Shown: one piece after another, positions 18,362 through 27,067 of the stretch
How positions within the stretch are numbered: position 1 is the stretch's first letter
Layout of the letters: every line of letters starts with the position of its first letter
From: JADKAV01 sp963733395
GTDB taxonomy: Bacteria; Actinomycetota; Actinomycetes; S36-B12; UBA10799
Assembly: GCA_963733395.1 (NCBI GenBank)
Contig: CAVTCZ010000009.1
Span: 297,831-361,830, forward strand
Direction of reading: 5' to 3'
Length of the DNA: 64,000 nucleotides
Notes under the pieces: generated by a model
What the model saw: only the letters and a program-made list of their open reading frames with translations
The model's database searches: none
What the model was told of the DNA's origin: nothing
Position numbers and translations under genes: made by a program

Positions 18362-20059
18362 ATGGCAACTCTGCGGATCGCGCTGGCACAGGTCAACCCC
18401 ACGGTCGGTGATCTCTTGGGCAACCGCGCTCTGGTGGTCGAGGGCACGGCGAAGGCCGCCGCGGCCGGCGCCGACCTGGTCGCCTTCCCCGAGATGATGC
18501 TGTCGGGTTACCCGATCGAGGACTTGGCGCTTCGCCCCAGTTTCCAGTTCGCCTGCGCGCAGTCCCTGCAGACATTGGCGGCCGACCTCGATGCCGCCGG
18601 CCTCGGTGAGACCGCAGTCGTCGTGGGCCACTTGGCCCCCATGCCCGCCGATGCGCAGGATCGCCGCGGCTACAACGCGGCCGCGGTCCTGCACGGCGGC
18701 ACGATCGTCGCGGACTACGCGAAGCACCACCTGCCGAACTACGGGGTCTTCGACGAGCAGCGGTACTTCCGCTCGAGCGACCAGCCGTGCCGCATCAGGG
18801 TCGGAGGCGTCGACGTCGCGCTCGCGATCTGCGAGGACATCTGGGTGAGCGCCGGCCCCCTGACCCAACTGCGCGAGCAGCCACCCGGGGTGCTGCTGGT
18901 GATCAACGGCAGTCCCTACGAGCGCAACAAGGATGATGTCCGGTTGCAGCTGTGTTCCGAGCGCGCCCGGCAGGTCGGCTGCACGCTCGCGTACGTCAAC
19001 ATGTGGGGCGGCCAGGACGAGCTCGTCTTCGACGGCGATTCCATGGTGGTCGACGCTGCGGGTGATGTCTTGGCCCGGGCACCACAGTTCGTGGATCACC
19101 TGCTGGTGGTCGATCTGGACGCCCCCGAAGCCACAACTGAGCCCACGGTGGCGCTACCGGCCGCACACCCGGGGCAGCTGGTCACCCGGCACGTCGCCGA
19201 GCCACTCAGCGACGCCCGGGAGGTCTACCTGGCGCTGGTGACGGGGTTGCGCGACTACGTGCGCAAGAACGGCTTCCGCAGCGTGGCTCTGGGCATGTCG
19301 GGCGGGATCGACTCGGCATTGGTCGCCGCCATCGCCTGCGACGCGGTCGGTCCGGAGAACGTCTACGGGGTCCGGATGCCCAGCGAGTACTCGTCGGAGC
19401 ATTCGCTTGCCGACGCCGCGGAGTCCGCGGCCCTCACCGGCATGAACCTGCGCACGATCCCGATCACTGACATGGTCGATGCCTATCAACGCAATCTGAA
19501 CCTCACCGGATTGGCCGCCGAGAACCTGCAGGCGCGGGTGCGCGGGGCGATCCTCATGGCCATCAGCAACTCCGAGGGCCACTTGGTGCTGGCCACCGGG
19601 AACAAGAGCGAACTCGCAGTCGGCTACTCGACCATCTACGGCGATGCGGTGGGTGGTTTCGCCCCGATCAAGGACGTCCCCAAGACCCTGGTCTGGGAGA
19701 TGGCACGGTGGCGCAACGAGTCCGCGGCGCGCACCGGTGAGACCGCACCGATCCCGCCGAACAGCATCGCCAAACCACCCTCGGCGGAGTTGCGTCCGGG
19801 GCAGCTGGACTCCGATTCGCTGCCGGACTACGGGCAACTCGACAGCATCCTGGAGGACTATGTGGGCGGCGACATGGGAGCCGGCGAACTGGTTGCCGCC
19901 GGGTACGATCCGGAACTTGTCGCCCGTGTGGTGCAACTGACGGACGCCGCCGAGTGGAAGCGGCGCCAGTACCCGCCCGGCACCAAGATCACCTTCCGCG
20001 CCTTCGGCCGGGACCGGCGGCTGCCGATCACGAACCGGTGGCGCGAGCCCCTGGACTGA
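18362..20059 (+). CDS. nadE: Glutamine-dependent NAD+ synthetase
   Basis: 565 aa from ATG 18362. The N-terminal nitrilase-type glutaminase domain has its triad at Glu44 (FPEMML), Lys121 (YAKHHLPNYG) and Cys157 (ALAICEDIW); it releases ammonia from glutamine. The C-terminal ATP-pyrophosphatase domain holds the P-loop SGGIDS at 313-318 and the LATGNKSELAVGYSTIYGD segment. The enzyme amidates nicotinate adenine dinucleotide, the last step of NAD synthesis. It uses the product of the nearby glutamine synthetase. The 3' end overlaps the convergent tetR gene by 32 bases. Confidence 0.96.
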   Translation: MATLRIALAQVNPTVGDLLGNRALVVEGTAKAAAAGADLVAFPEMMLSGYPIEDLALRPSFQFACAQSLQTLAADLDAAGLGETAVVVGHLAPMPADAQDRRGYNAAAVLHGGTIVADYAKHHLPNYGVFDEQRYFRSSDQPCRIRVGGVDVALAICEDIWVSAGPLTQLREQPPGVLLVINGSPYERNKDDVRLQLCSERARQVGCTLAYVNMWGGQDELVFDGDSMVVDAAGDVLARAPQFVDHLLVVDLDAPEATTEPTVALPAAHPGQLVTRHVAEPLSDAREVYLALVTGLRDYVRKNGFRSVALGMSGGIDSALVAAIACDAVGPENVYGVRMPSEYSSEHSLADAAESAALTGMNLRTIPITDMVDAYQRNLNLTGLAAENLQARVRGAILMAISNSEGHLVLATGNKSELAVGYSTIYGDAVGGFAPIKDVPKTLVWEMARWRNESAARTGETAPIPPNSIAKPPSAELRPGQLDSDSLPDYGQLDSILEDYVGGDMGAGELVAAGYDPELVARVVQLTDAAEWKRRQYPPGTKITFRAFGRDRRLPITNRWREPLD

Positions 20060-20624
20060 GCAGCCCCGTGAGCACCAGATCCACCACATCGGGGATGGCC
20101 ACCTCGCCCGGCCGGTAGCCGCGCGCCCGGTGCATCCCGACAAGGATCGCCGGCGCACTCAGGCAGGTCGTAGCGACCTCCAGGTCCACATCCGGGCGCA
20201 GGTACCCCTGCTCGCGGCCCTGGTCCAGCACGGCGCGCAGGGCATCGCGACGGGGCCCGACGACCTTGGTCATGTAGAGGTCCTTGAGTTGCGGCCGCTG
20301 CTGCATGGCCAGCAACCATGTGGGCGTCATCCCCGCTGCGTGCGCACCGGCGACCCACTCCAGCAGGCGGATGAGGGCATCGCGCACCGGCAGTCCACTG
20401 ACGTCGGGCATGTGTTCGTTCACTGCGGCGAACCCGGCGTCCAGCAACTCCTCGCGGGAACGGTACCGGCGGTAGATGGCCGCCTTGCCGACCCCGGAGC
20501 GCGCGGCCAGTTCGTCCACGGAGAACCCGTCGGGCCCGCGTTCGGCCAGAAGTGCCACCAGGTGCTCGGTCAGGGCCTCGTCCACCCGCGGGTCGCGCGG
20601 CCGTCCGAGCTGCGTCGGATTCAT
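20028..20624 (-). CDS. TetR/AcrR family regulator
   Basis: 198 aa. The N-terminal helix-turn-helix (VDELAARSGVGKAAIYRRYRSREELL, about residues 38-63) is canonical TetR; the C-terminal ligand domain has the TetR_C-type YMTKVVGPRRDALRAVLDQG segment. ATG 20624 overlaps the stop of the efflux gene (ATGA), so both are one transcript. It most likely represses the pump promoter; see the palindrome at 22273-22290. Confidence 0.9.
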   Translation of the reverse strand: MNPTQLGRPRDPRVDEALTEHLVALLAERGPDGFSVDELAARSGVGKAAIYRRYRSREELLDAGFAAVNEHMPDVSGLPVRDALIRLLEWVAGAHAAGMTPTWLLAMQQRPQLKDLYMTKVVGPRRDALRAVLDQGREQGYLRPDVDLEVATTCLSAPAILVGMHRARGYRPGEVAIPDVVDLVLTGLLSPGARATGS

Positions 20625-22261
20625 GTCCGTTCGGGTGCCGGATCGCCGACATCCTCCGGCTCGCCCTCGAACGCATCCGGGGGCAGCGCCGGGTCCACTT
20701 CCGCCTGGCCGGAGTGACCACCCCAGGCAGCGTGCTCGGGTTCGGCGGGCAGCCGGGTCAGCAGCACCACCAGCGCGATGAGGATCAGCAGTGCCGAGCC
20801 CAGCGCCGCCAGATGGAACGCCTGCATGAAACTGTCGACGGCTGCGGACTGGATCGCCACCGCCTGCTGGGCCTCGAGGGCCCCTGCGGCAACTGCGCGC
20901 CCGGTGGCCTCGTACGCCCCGCCGATCGAGTCGGTCACCGGCACCTGCAGTTGTGCCGGCAGCGCCGCGATGCCCGGCTTGTCATCCATGGTGTTGCTGT
21001 AGGCCACTGCCACCACCGAGGACAGCACTGCGATGCCGATCGCCGCAGCGACCTGCCGGACGGTGTTCTGCACCGCGGACCCCGCGCCCGACTTCTCCGG
21101 CGGCGTGGCCAGGGTCATCCGGGTGGTGGCCGGGGCGATCACATTGCCGAGCCCGAAGCCCAGGAAGAACCACGTCACGAGCAGCACCCACGCGGGAGTC
21201 TCGGGCTGCAGGAACATGATCGACACGAACACCCCGCCGGCCAGGACGAGGCCGAAAGTGATCACCTTGCGCGCGCCGAACCGCTCCACCATCTTCGCAC
21301 TGCGGGGTGCCGCCAACAGCTGTCCCACGGCGACGGGCAACGTGAACGCACCGGCCTGCAGCGGGCTGTAGCCGCGCACCAGCTGCATGTAGAACGCCAG
21401 GAAGAGCAGTGAACCGGTCATCGCCGCGAACGTCAGCGACACCGTCGTCAGGGAGGCGGAGAACGAGCGGATGGAGAACAACGACATGTCCAGCGACGGA
21501 TGGTCGCTGCGGATCTCCAGCCAGATGAACGCGATCAGGATCGCCAAACCCCCGACGATGCAGCCAGCCACATCCGGGCTGAACCAATCCTGTGTGTCTC
21601 CGCCCTGCTGGATCCCGTACACCAGAAGCAGCAGCCCGGAGATGCTCATGAGCAGGCCCAGCGGGTCGAGTCTGCCGGGATTCGGGTTACGCGACTCGGG
21701 CACCAGGATCAGGATCCCGATCACACCCGCGATGACGATCGGGACATTGATCAGGAACACCGAACCCCACCAGAAGTGCTCGAGCAGGAAACCGCCCAAC
21801 AGCGGCCCGATCGCCACCGCGCCCCCGACCGCGGCGGCCCACATGCCGATGGCCCGGCCCCGTTCGTGTGGCGGGAAGACGACGGTGATGATGGCCAGCG
21901 TCACCGGCAGGACCGAGGCGCCGCCCACCCCCATGAACGCGCGGGCGAGGATCAACTGCATCGGGTCGGTGGCGAAGGCGCTCAGGGCTGAGGCGAAGCC
22001 GAACAACAGCAGGCCGATGACCAGGATCTTCTTGCGGCCGTAGCGGTCGCCCAGCACACCCCACGTGAACAGGAACGCGGCGAACACCAGCGTGTAGGAG
22101 TTGATCGCCCACACGATCTCGTTCTGGGTGGCGCCGAGATCCTCTTGGATCGTCTTCAGCGCCACGTTCAGCACGGTGTTGTCCAGAACGACCACCAGGA
22201 GGCTGACGACCAGCACCCCGAGGATCTGCCAGCGGCGCGGATGCCCGGCTTGCTTGTCCAT
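20621..22261 (-). CDS. DHA2-family drug:H+ antiporter (MFS, 14 helices)
   Basis: 546 aa from ATG 22261. About 14 hydrophobic helices; the DHA2 motifs include LDNTVLNVALKTIQEDL in helix 1, the WGVLGDRYGRKK loop after helix 2 and FMGVGGASVLPVTLAII in helices 4-5. Such pumps expel drugs and other amphipathic compounds using the proton gradient. The C-terminal 40 residues are acidic and cytoplasmic. Operon with the TetR gene downstream. Confidence 0.93.
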   Translation of the reverse strand: MDKQAGHPRRWQILGVLVVSLLVVVLDNTVLNVALKTIQEDLGATQNEIVWAINSYTLVFAAFLFTWGVLGDRYGRKKILVIGLLLFGFASALSAFATDPMQLILARAFMGVGGASVLPVTLAIITVVFPPHERGRAIGMWAAAVGGAVAIGPLLGGFLLEHFWWGSVFLINVPIVIAGVIGILILVPESRNPNPGRLDPLGLLMSISGLLLLVYGIQQGGDTQDWFSPDVAGCIVGGLAILIAFIWLEIRSDHPSLDMSLFSIRSFSASLTTVSLTFAAMTGSLLFLAFYMQLVRGYSPLQAGAFTLPVAVGQLLAAPRSAKMVERFGARKVITFGLVLAGGVFVSIMFLQPETPAWVLLVTWFFLGFGLGNVIAPATTRMTLATPPEKSGAGSAVQNTVRQVAAAIGIAVLSSVVAVAYSNTMDDKPGIAALPAQLQVPVTDSIGGAYEATGRAVAAGALEAQQAVAIQSAAVDSFMQAFHLAALGSALLILIALVVLLTRLPAEPEHAAWGGHSGQAEVDPALPPDAFEGEPEDVGDPAPERT

Positions 22262-22272
22262 TGTCAGCCTTT

Positions 22273-22290
22273 CGGAACGATGTAGTTCCG
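22273..22290. promoter_or_regulatory. Palindromic operator candidate for the TetR/efflux operon
   Basis: CGGAACGATGTAGTTCCG has perfect 6-base arms around a 6-base centre and lies 12 bases upstream of the pump ATG. On the minus strand a TAAGAT hexamer just upstream can serve as -10, which would put the dyad at or just after the start of transcription, a common place for TetR repressor sites. Confidence 0.5.
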
Positions 22291-22420
22291 TATCTTACGC
22301 CGACTGTGATTGAGCGTGCAACCACCTACGTCCGTGCCTCTAGGCGAATGGGCCCCCGGTATGTCACCATGAAGTCGTCCGGGGACTCACCGTGAGCCTC
22401 GAGGCTGGAGGTTACTCCCG

Positions 22421-23248
22421 ATGTCCGAATCCCTTTACGGCCCCGCCACTGGTCGTCGCGTGACGACCAAGGACCTCGCCGCCGCCAAGGAGCGTGGTGA
22501 GAAATGGCCGATGATCACCGCGTACGACGCCCTCACCGCGGGTCTGTTCGACGCCGCCGGCATCCCCGTGATGCTCGTGGGCGACTCAGCGGCCATGGTC
22601 GTGTACGGCCATGATTCGACCATCCCGGTCACCGTGGACGAACTCATCCCGCTCGTGGCTGCCGTGGTGCGCGGATCGCAGCGGGCGATGGTGGTGGCCG
22701 ACCTGCCGTTCGGCTCGTACCAGGAGTCCCCGCAGCAGGCGTTGGCCACCGCGATCCGCTTCATGAAGGAATCCGGTGCGCACGCCGTGAAACTGGAGGG
22801 CGGCGAGCGGGTTCTGCCGCACGTCGAGTTGTTGACCAGCGCCGGCATCCCCGTCATGGCCCATCTCGGACTCACCCCGCAGTCGGTCCACCAGTTCGGT
22901 GGGTACAAGGTCCAGGGCCGCGGCGAGGCCGGCCAACGGCTGATCCTGGACGCCAAGCACATGGAGCAGGCGGGAGCGTTCGCCACCGTGCTCGAAGTGG
23001 TTCCGGCCGATCTCGCCGACGCCGTGACCCGGGCCGTCTCGATCCCGACCATCGGCATCGGCGCCGGTCCGCACACCGACGCCCAGGTGCTGGTGTGGCA
23101 GGACATGGCCGGCCTCACTCCGGGCAAGCCGCCGAAGTTCGTCAAGCAGTACGCGGACCTTCGCTCTGTGCTCACCGATGCCGTGCAGACCTGGGCCGGC
23201 GAGGTGGTTGCCGGCACCTACCCCGGCCCGGAGCACCAGTACTCCTGA
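22421..23248 (+). CDS. panB: 3-methyl-2-oxobutanoate hydroxymethyltransferase
   Basis: 275 aa from ATG 22421 with GGAGG upstream. Family segments are all present: MITAYDALTAGLFDAAG, MLVGDSAAMVVYGH (metal ligands Asp), DLPFGSYQ, AVKLEGGE (catalytic Glu region), MAHLGLTPQSVHQFGGYKVQGR and IPTIGIGAGPHTDAQVLVWQDM. It transfers a hydroxymethyl group from methylene-tetrahydrofolate to ketoisovalerate, the first committed step to pantothenate and CoA. panC and panD are not in the window. Confidence 0.97.
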   Translation: MSESLYGPATGRRVTTKDLAAAKERGEKWPMITAYDALTAGLFDAAGIPVMLVGDSAAMVVYGHDSTIPVTVDELIPLVAAVVRGSQRAMVVADLPFGSYQESPQQALATAIRFMKESGAHAVKLEGGERVLPHVELLTSAGIPVMAHLGLTPQSVHQFGGYKVQGRGEAGQRLILDAKHMEQAGAFATVLEVVPADLADAVTRAVSIPTIGIGAGPHTDAQVLVWQDMAGLTPGKPPKFVKQYADLRSVLTDAVQTWAGEVVAGTYPGPEHQYS

Positions 23249-23271
23249 GGCGGGGTTGCCCCCTCGCAGCG

Positions 23272-23358
23272 AGTGTCGCGCGGTTGCGGGTTCGGCAGGG
23301 GTCCAACCGACAACGGTGCAACAGTCGGGCGGCTCGGGCCACAACGGTGCAACAGTCG
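23272..23358. repeat. Family A array, copy 2 (one left arm, two right arms)
   Basis: Right arms CAACGGTGCAACAGTCG start at 23311 and 23342, exactly 31 bases apart as in the other copies. A single, diverged left arm (GTGTCGCGCGGTTGCGGG) begins at 23272. The stretch fills the gap after panB; the sequence directly at the panB stop (TGAGGCGGGGTTGCC) is similar to the element end seen at 40115, but no clear right end is present. Confidence 0.6.
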
Positions 23359-23426
23359 CTACCCCTCAGCCAGATCGCAATGCAGCCGCATCGCTGAGAG
23401 ACCGATGGTCGACCCGCGCCCGAGCA

Positions 23427-24056
23427 TCAGGGCAGGTCCGTGATCCGGACGCCGGCGTGGACCTTGTAGCGCCGGTTGATGGAGATGAGGTTCGCGGTGA
23501 GGGCCTCCACCTGGGCCGCGTTGCGCAGGCGCCCTGAGAACACCCCGCGCATCCCCGGCACCCGGCCGGCCAGGTCGATGACCTCGTCGGCAGCCTCCCG
23601 GTCGTCGGCCAGCACCATGATGTCGATGTCGAGCTCGTGATCGAGGTCCGCGAGCAACACCGCACTGACGTGGTGAAACGCCGCGACCACCCGGGCTTGT
23701 GGCGCCAGTGCGGCCGCCTGCTGCGCGGCCGAGCCTTCCGGCACCGCCACCGGGAAGGCGCCCTGCTTGTCGAAGCCGAGCGGGTTGACGCAGTCGATGA
23801 GGATCTTGCCCGCCACCGCCTGCGCCACCTCCTCGAGGGTGTGCGCATGCCCCGCGAAAGGCACCGCCACCAACACCATGTCAGCTTGTGTGGCCGCGTC
23901 GAGGTTGCCTGCCCCGCGCACGCCGATCTCCGCGGCCGCCACCTGCGCCCGCTGCGGATCCCGCGAGCCCAGCACCACGTCGAGCCCGGCCGCCGCCCAC
24001 CGCGCGGCCAATCCCTTACCCTGCGGTCCGGTGCCGCCCAGCACTGCAATCGTCAT
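23427..24056 (-). CDS. npdG: NADPH:F420 oxidoreductase
   Basis: 209 aa from ATG 24056. N-terminal Rossmann motif MTIAVLGGTGPQGKGLAARW followed by LGSRDPQRA (the SR pair that recognises the NADP phosphate), then DMVLVAVPFAGH and IDCVNPLGFD, as in F420-dependent NADP reductases. It transfers hydride between NADPH and the deazaflavin F420, feeding enzymes such as the LLM-class oxidoreductase at 55.4 kb. CAGACT seven bases before the ATG may be a -10 for a leaderless message. Confidence 0.88.
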   Translation of the reverse strand: MTIAVLGGTGPQGKGLAARWAAAGLDVVLGSRDPQRAQVAAAEIGVRGAGNLDAATQADMVLVAVPFAGHAHTLEEVAQAVAGKILIDCVNPLGFDKQGAFPVAVPEGSAAQQAAALAPQARVVAAFHHVSAVLLADLDHELDIDIMVLADDREAADEVIDLAGRVPGMRGVFSGRLRNAAQVEALTANLISINRRYKVHAGVRITDLP

Positions 24057-24172
24057 GGCCGTCAGTCTGCCAGCCTGCAACATGCCGCCTGCGGGGACGC
24101 CCAACAAGTCGGCTCAACGGTCACTCCGGAGCGCCAGGTATGGACGCTGCGGAACGTCGCCCTCGTGGACTG

Positions 24173-24388
24173 TCAGTCGACGTCCTCGGCGGCGTCGCCC
24201 TCGCGACCCTTGACGTTGCCCTCACTCCACTCCCGCTCGCCGGCATCCCACTCCTCGTTGCGCTTGCGGGCGATCTCGAACGCATGGGCGGCCTGGTCCT
24301 CCGACGTGTAGGGGCCAAGGCGCTCGGAGTTCGCGCACCCCTTCTCGGGCTCCACGCGGTTGTGCACCAGGCAGTAGTACCAGCTCAT
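24173..24388 (-). CDS. Small conserved protein next to map (71 aa)
   Basis: ATG 24388 with GGAGGTTG directly upstream fixes the start. The protein (MSWYYCLVHNRVEPEKGCAN, then YTSEDQAAHAFEIARKRNEE) is acidic and ends in a charged tail. The LGPYTSEDQA part resembles a minimal SPOR-like strand-helix unit; similar 65-75-aa proteins occur beside map in other actinobacteria as far as I recall. Function unknown. Divergent from map with only 52 bases between starts. Confidence 0.6.
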   Translation of the reverse strand: MSWYYCLVHNRVEPEKGCANSERLGPYTSEDQAAHAFEIARKRNEEWDAGEREWSEGNVKGREGDAAEDVD

Positions 24389-24440
24389 CTCAACCTCCGA
24401 GGTTGGGTCCGTTGACATCTTGGCACCTAGACTGGCGCGT

Positions 24441-25292
24441 ATGCCGCTCGCCCCCGGTCGTCTATCGCCGTTGCGCCCTGTGCCCGCAGACATCGAGCGC
24501 CCGGAGTACGTGGGCCGCCCCGCGCCCACGCCGTACCTGGGGCCGGAGGTGAAGGACGCCGACACCATCGCCGCGATGCGGGTGGCCGGACGGATCGCGG
24601 CGCAGGCCCTGCAAGAGGTCGGCCGGCACGTGCAACCGGGCATCACAACCGACCGGCTCGACGCCGTCGGACACGAGTTCCTGTGCGACCACGGGGCCTA
24701 CCCCTCGACGCTCGGATATCGCGGTTACCCGAAGTCGCTGTGCACGTCGCTCAACGAGGTCATCTGCCACGGCATCCCGGACACAACCGTGGTCCAGGAC
24801 GGCGACATCGTGAACATCGACATCACCGCCTTCATCGGCGGGGTCCATGGCGACACCAACGCGACGTTCCTGGCCGGCGATGTGGACGAGGAGTCCCGAC
24901 TGCTGGTGGAACGCACCGAGCAGGCAACTCTGCGGGCGATCCGGGCAGTGGCACCCGGGCGCACACTCAACGTCGTCGGGCGGGTCATCGAGTCGTATGC
25001 GAAACGCTTCGGGTACGGGGTGGTGCGCGACTTCACCGGCCACGGCATCGGCACCTCGTTCCACTCGGGGCTGATCGTGCCGCACTACGACGATCCGGCC
25101 GCGACATTCACGCTGGAAACAGGCATGACCTTCACGATTGAGCCTATGCTCACGCTCGGAACCATCAACTACGAGATCTGGGACGACGGCTGGACGGTGG
25201 TCACCATGGATCGCAAGCGCACTGCGCAGTTCGAGCACACGATCCTGGTCACCGACGCCGGCTCCGAGATCCTCACGACGCCGGAGGGTTGA
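24441..25292 (+). CDS. map: Type I methionine aminopeptidase
   Basis: 283 aa from ATG 24441; TAGACT at 24428-24433 leaves a 7-base spacer, so the message is probably leaderless. The pita-bread fold ligands of the two metals are at Asp127 (IVNIDITAF), Asp138 (GGVHGDTNATF), His201 (TGHGIGTSFH), Glu234 (FTIEPML) and Glu265 (AQFEHTIL). It removes the initiator methionine from new proteins. The ~40-residue N-terminal extension with PxxP motifs is typical of the actinobacterial form. Two bases separate it from the next gene. Confidence 0.95.
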   Translation: MPLAPGRLSPLRPVPADIERPEYVGRPAPTPYLGPEVKDADTIAAMRVAGRIAAQALQEVGRHVQPGITTDRLDAVGHEFLCDHGAYPSTLGYRGYPKSLCTSLNEVICHGIPDTTVVQDGDIVNIDITAFIGGVHGDTNATFLAGDVDEESRLLVERTEQATLRAIRAVAPGRTLNVVGRVIESYAKRFGYGVVRDFTGHGIGTSFHSGLIVPHYDDPAATFTLETGMTFTIEPMLTLGTINYEIWDDGWTVVTMDRKRTAQFEHTILVTDAGSEILTTPEG

Positions 25293-25293
25293 C

Positions 25294-26070
25294 ATGACCG
25301 AGAGCCCGCACGCCACCACCATCTGGCCGCCGGATGTGCTCACGCTGGCCGTCGACGTGGGCGGTTCCGGGCTGAAGGCATCTGTCCTCGACGTGAACGG
25401 GCAGATGATCGCCGACCGGGTGCGCATCGAGACCCCGTACCCGTGCCCGCCGTCGCTGCTGGTCGAGAAACTCGCCGAACTGAAGAACCAACTGCCGGAC
25501 GCCAACCGCGCGTCCGTGGGTTTCCCGGGTCTCGTGCGCAGCGGCCGGGTGCTGAACATCCCGTCGCTGTCACGCCTGGAGTACGGCGGCCCGCGCGACG
25601 AGGCCATGGCGAACATGTGGCACAACTTCGACCTCGCCACCGCGCTCGCCGACGAGTTCGACATCCCGGTGAAGGTGGCCAACGACGCCGACGTCCAAGG
25701 CTGCGCCGTGGTCGAGGGCACCGGCTTCGAGTTCGTGATGACGCTGGGCACCGGTTGTGGCACGGCGGTCTTCCACGAAGGCGCACTGCTGCCGCACATG
25801 GAGCTCTCCCACGCGCCCAGCGGCCCACACGGCGACTTCGACGACTTCATCGGCAACGCCGCGCGCAAGGAGATCGGGAACAAGGCCTGGCGCAAGCGGG
25901 TGGTCGAGGCGATGCAGATCTTCGACGAGTTCCTCTTCTACGACAAGATCTACGTCGGCGGCGGCAACGCCAAACACCTCAAGTCCGGTGACCTGGGCCC
26001 CAAGGCCAAGATCGTGGCCAACACAGCGGGGATCCTCGGCGGCATCCGGATCTGGGACTTGCAGAAGTAG
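25294..26070 (+). CDS. ppgK: ROK-family kinase, probably polyphosphate glucokinase
   Basis: 258 aa from ATG 25294 with GGAGGG upstream, immediately after map. The N-terminal phosphate motif AVDVGGSGLKASVLDVNGQ, the VGFPGLV stretch, the catalytic Asp in VKVANDADVQG and the second phosphate motif LGTGCGTAVF belong to the ROK/actin-like ATPase fold; length and order match polyphosphate/ATP glucokinases. It would phosphorylate glucose using polyphosphate or ATP. Phosphoryl donor cannot be read from sequence; another ROK sugar kinase is the alternative. Confidence 0.75.
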   Translation: MTESPHATTIWPPDVLTLAVDVGGSGLKASVLDVNGQMIADRVRIETPYPCPPSLLVEKLAELKNQLPDANRASVGFPGLVRSGRVLNIPSLSRLEYGGPRDEAMANMWHNFDLATALADEFDIPVKVANDADVQGCAVVEGTGFEFVMTLGTGCGTAVFHEGALLPHMELSHAPSGPHGDFDDFIGNAARKEIGNKAWRKRVVEAMQIFDEFLFYDKIYVGGGNAKHLKSGDLGPKAKIVANTAGILGGIRIWDLQK

Positions 26071-26098
26071 GGCTCGTCGTCGCGACCGCAGCGCCGGC

Positions 26099-26806
26099 TC
26101 ACGACCCCATCACGAGCCAGGCCAGCAGGTAGCCCAGCGAGGTCGCGGTGGCGTGCACTGCCACGGGCACGATCAGGTGGTCGTAGCGGATCCGCAGCAG
26201 GCACAGGAAAACCCCGGCCAGACCTGCGGCGACCACTCCGGCAATGGCGGCCCACAGGGGGTCGCTGCCGAGCGTCGAGACCACGGCGGCGTTGCCCGCG
26301 GCGACCCCGAGGGCCGGCAGGATGTGCCACGCCCCGAAGGCTGCAGATGATCCCGCGACCGCCCACACGGTCCCGAACCGTCGAGCGAACAGGGCCAGCA
26401 GGATGCCCCGGAACGCCACCTCCTCGAAGACCGCCGTGCCCAGCGGTGCGCGGACCAGGGCGAAGTACGCGATTCGGCCGCCGCCCATTCCCGATACCCG
26501 CTGGTCCACGAACGCAGAGGAGACGCCGGGCAGGCGGGTGCCCACGAGCATCACAACTGCGGTGAGAGCGGCAAAGGCCAGCGCGGCCAGGGCTGCCCGA
26601 CGGTGGACCGGGCCGAGTCCCCACTGCTCGCGGTTCAACCCGTCGGCCCGCGCCAGGAGCACAAGACCGATGACTGCCAGGACGGCCCACAGCAGGTAGA
26701 GGGCCGGCGCCACCACGTTCCCCAGGATGTTGGCCACGCCCAGCAATGCCAGCGCACCGACGAGCGGTCCGGGACGCGCTGCGTCTGTTGGCGGTGTTCC
26801 GCCCAC
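26099..26806 (-). CDS. CPBP (Abi/CAAX) intramembrane metalloprotease
   Basis: GTG 26806 follows GAGGAG at a proper distance, giving about 235 aa. Some eight hydrophobic helices; the conserved motifs are EEVAFRG (catalytic glutamates plus Arg), FGAWH and HATATSLGY. Members process membrane proteins or prenylated peptides and sometimes give bacteriocin immunity. No bacteriocin gene is nearby. Convergent with ppgK. Confidence 0.85.
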   Translation of the reverse strand: MGGTPPTDAARPGPLVGALALLGVANILGNVVAPALYLLWAVLAVIGLVLLARADGLNREQWGLGPVHRRAALAALAFAALTAVVMLVGTRLPGVSSAFVDQRVSGMGGGRIAYFALVRAPLGTAVFEEVAFRGILLALFARRFGTVWAVAGSSAAFGAWHILPALGVAAGNAAVVSTLGSDPLWAAIAGVVAAGLAGVFLCLLRIRYDHLIVPVAVHATATSLGYLLAWLVMGS

Positions 26807-27067
26807 GTTCACTCCTCGAATCACCGAGTCCAGCCGACGGGGCACGCACGACCTGCAGCCGGCCAGCGGGCTGTGCGGTCCCGACATCTTCCATCATCGA
26901 CCCACCGAAGGCCCCAGCGGTGGGCATCCCAGGACACGAGGACTGGACCTCCGGGTTCCAGCGCGGAACTGGATGCGTCCAACCTCGGTCGCGAGCGCGC
27001 CACCCGAGGTTGGACGCCGCTGGCGTCGACCCGGACCACCGCGCGTCGGAACTGCCATCCTGGACAC

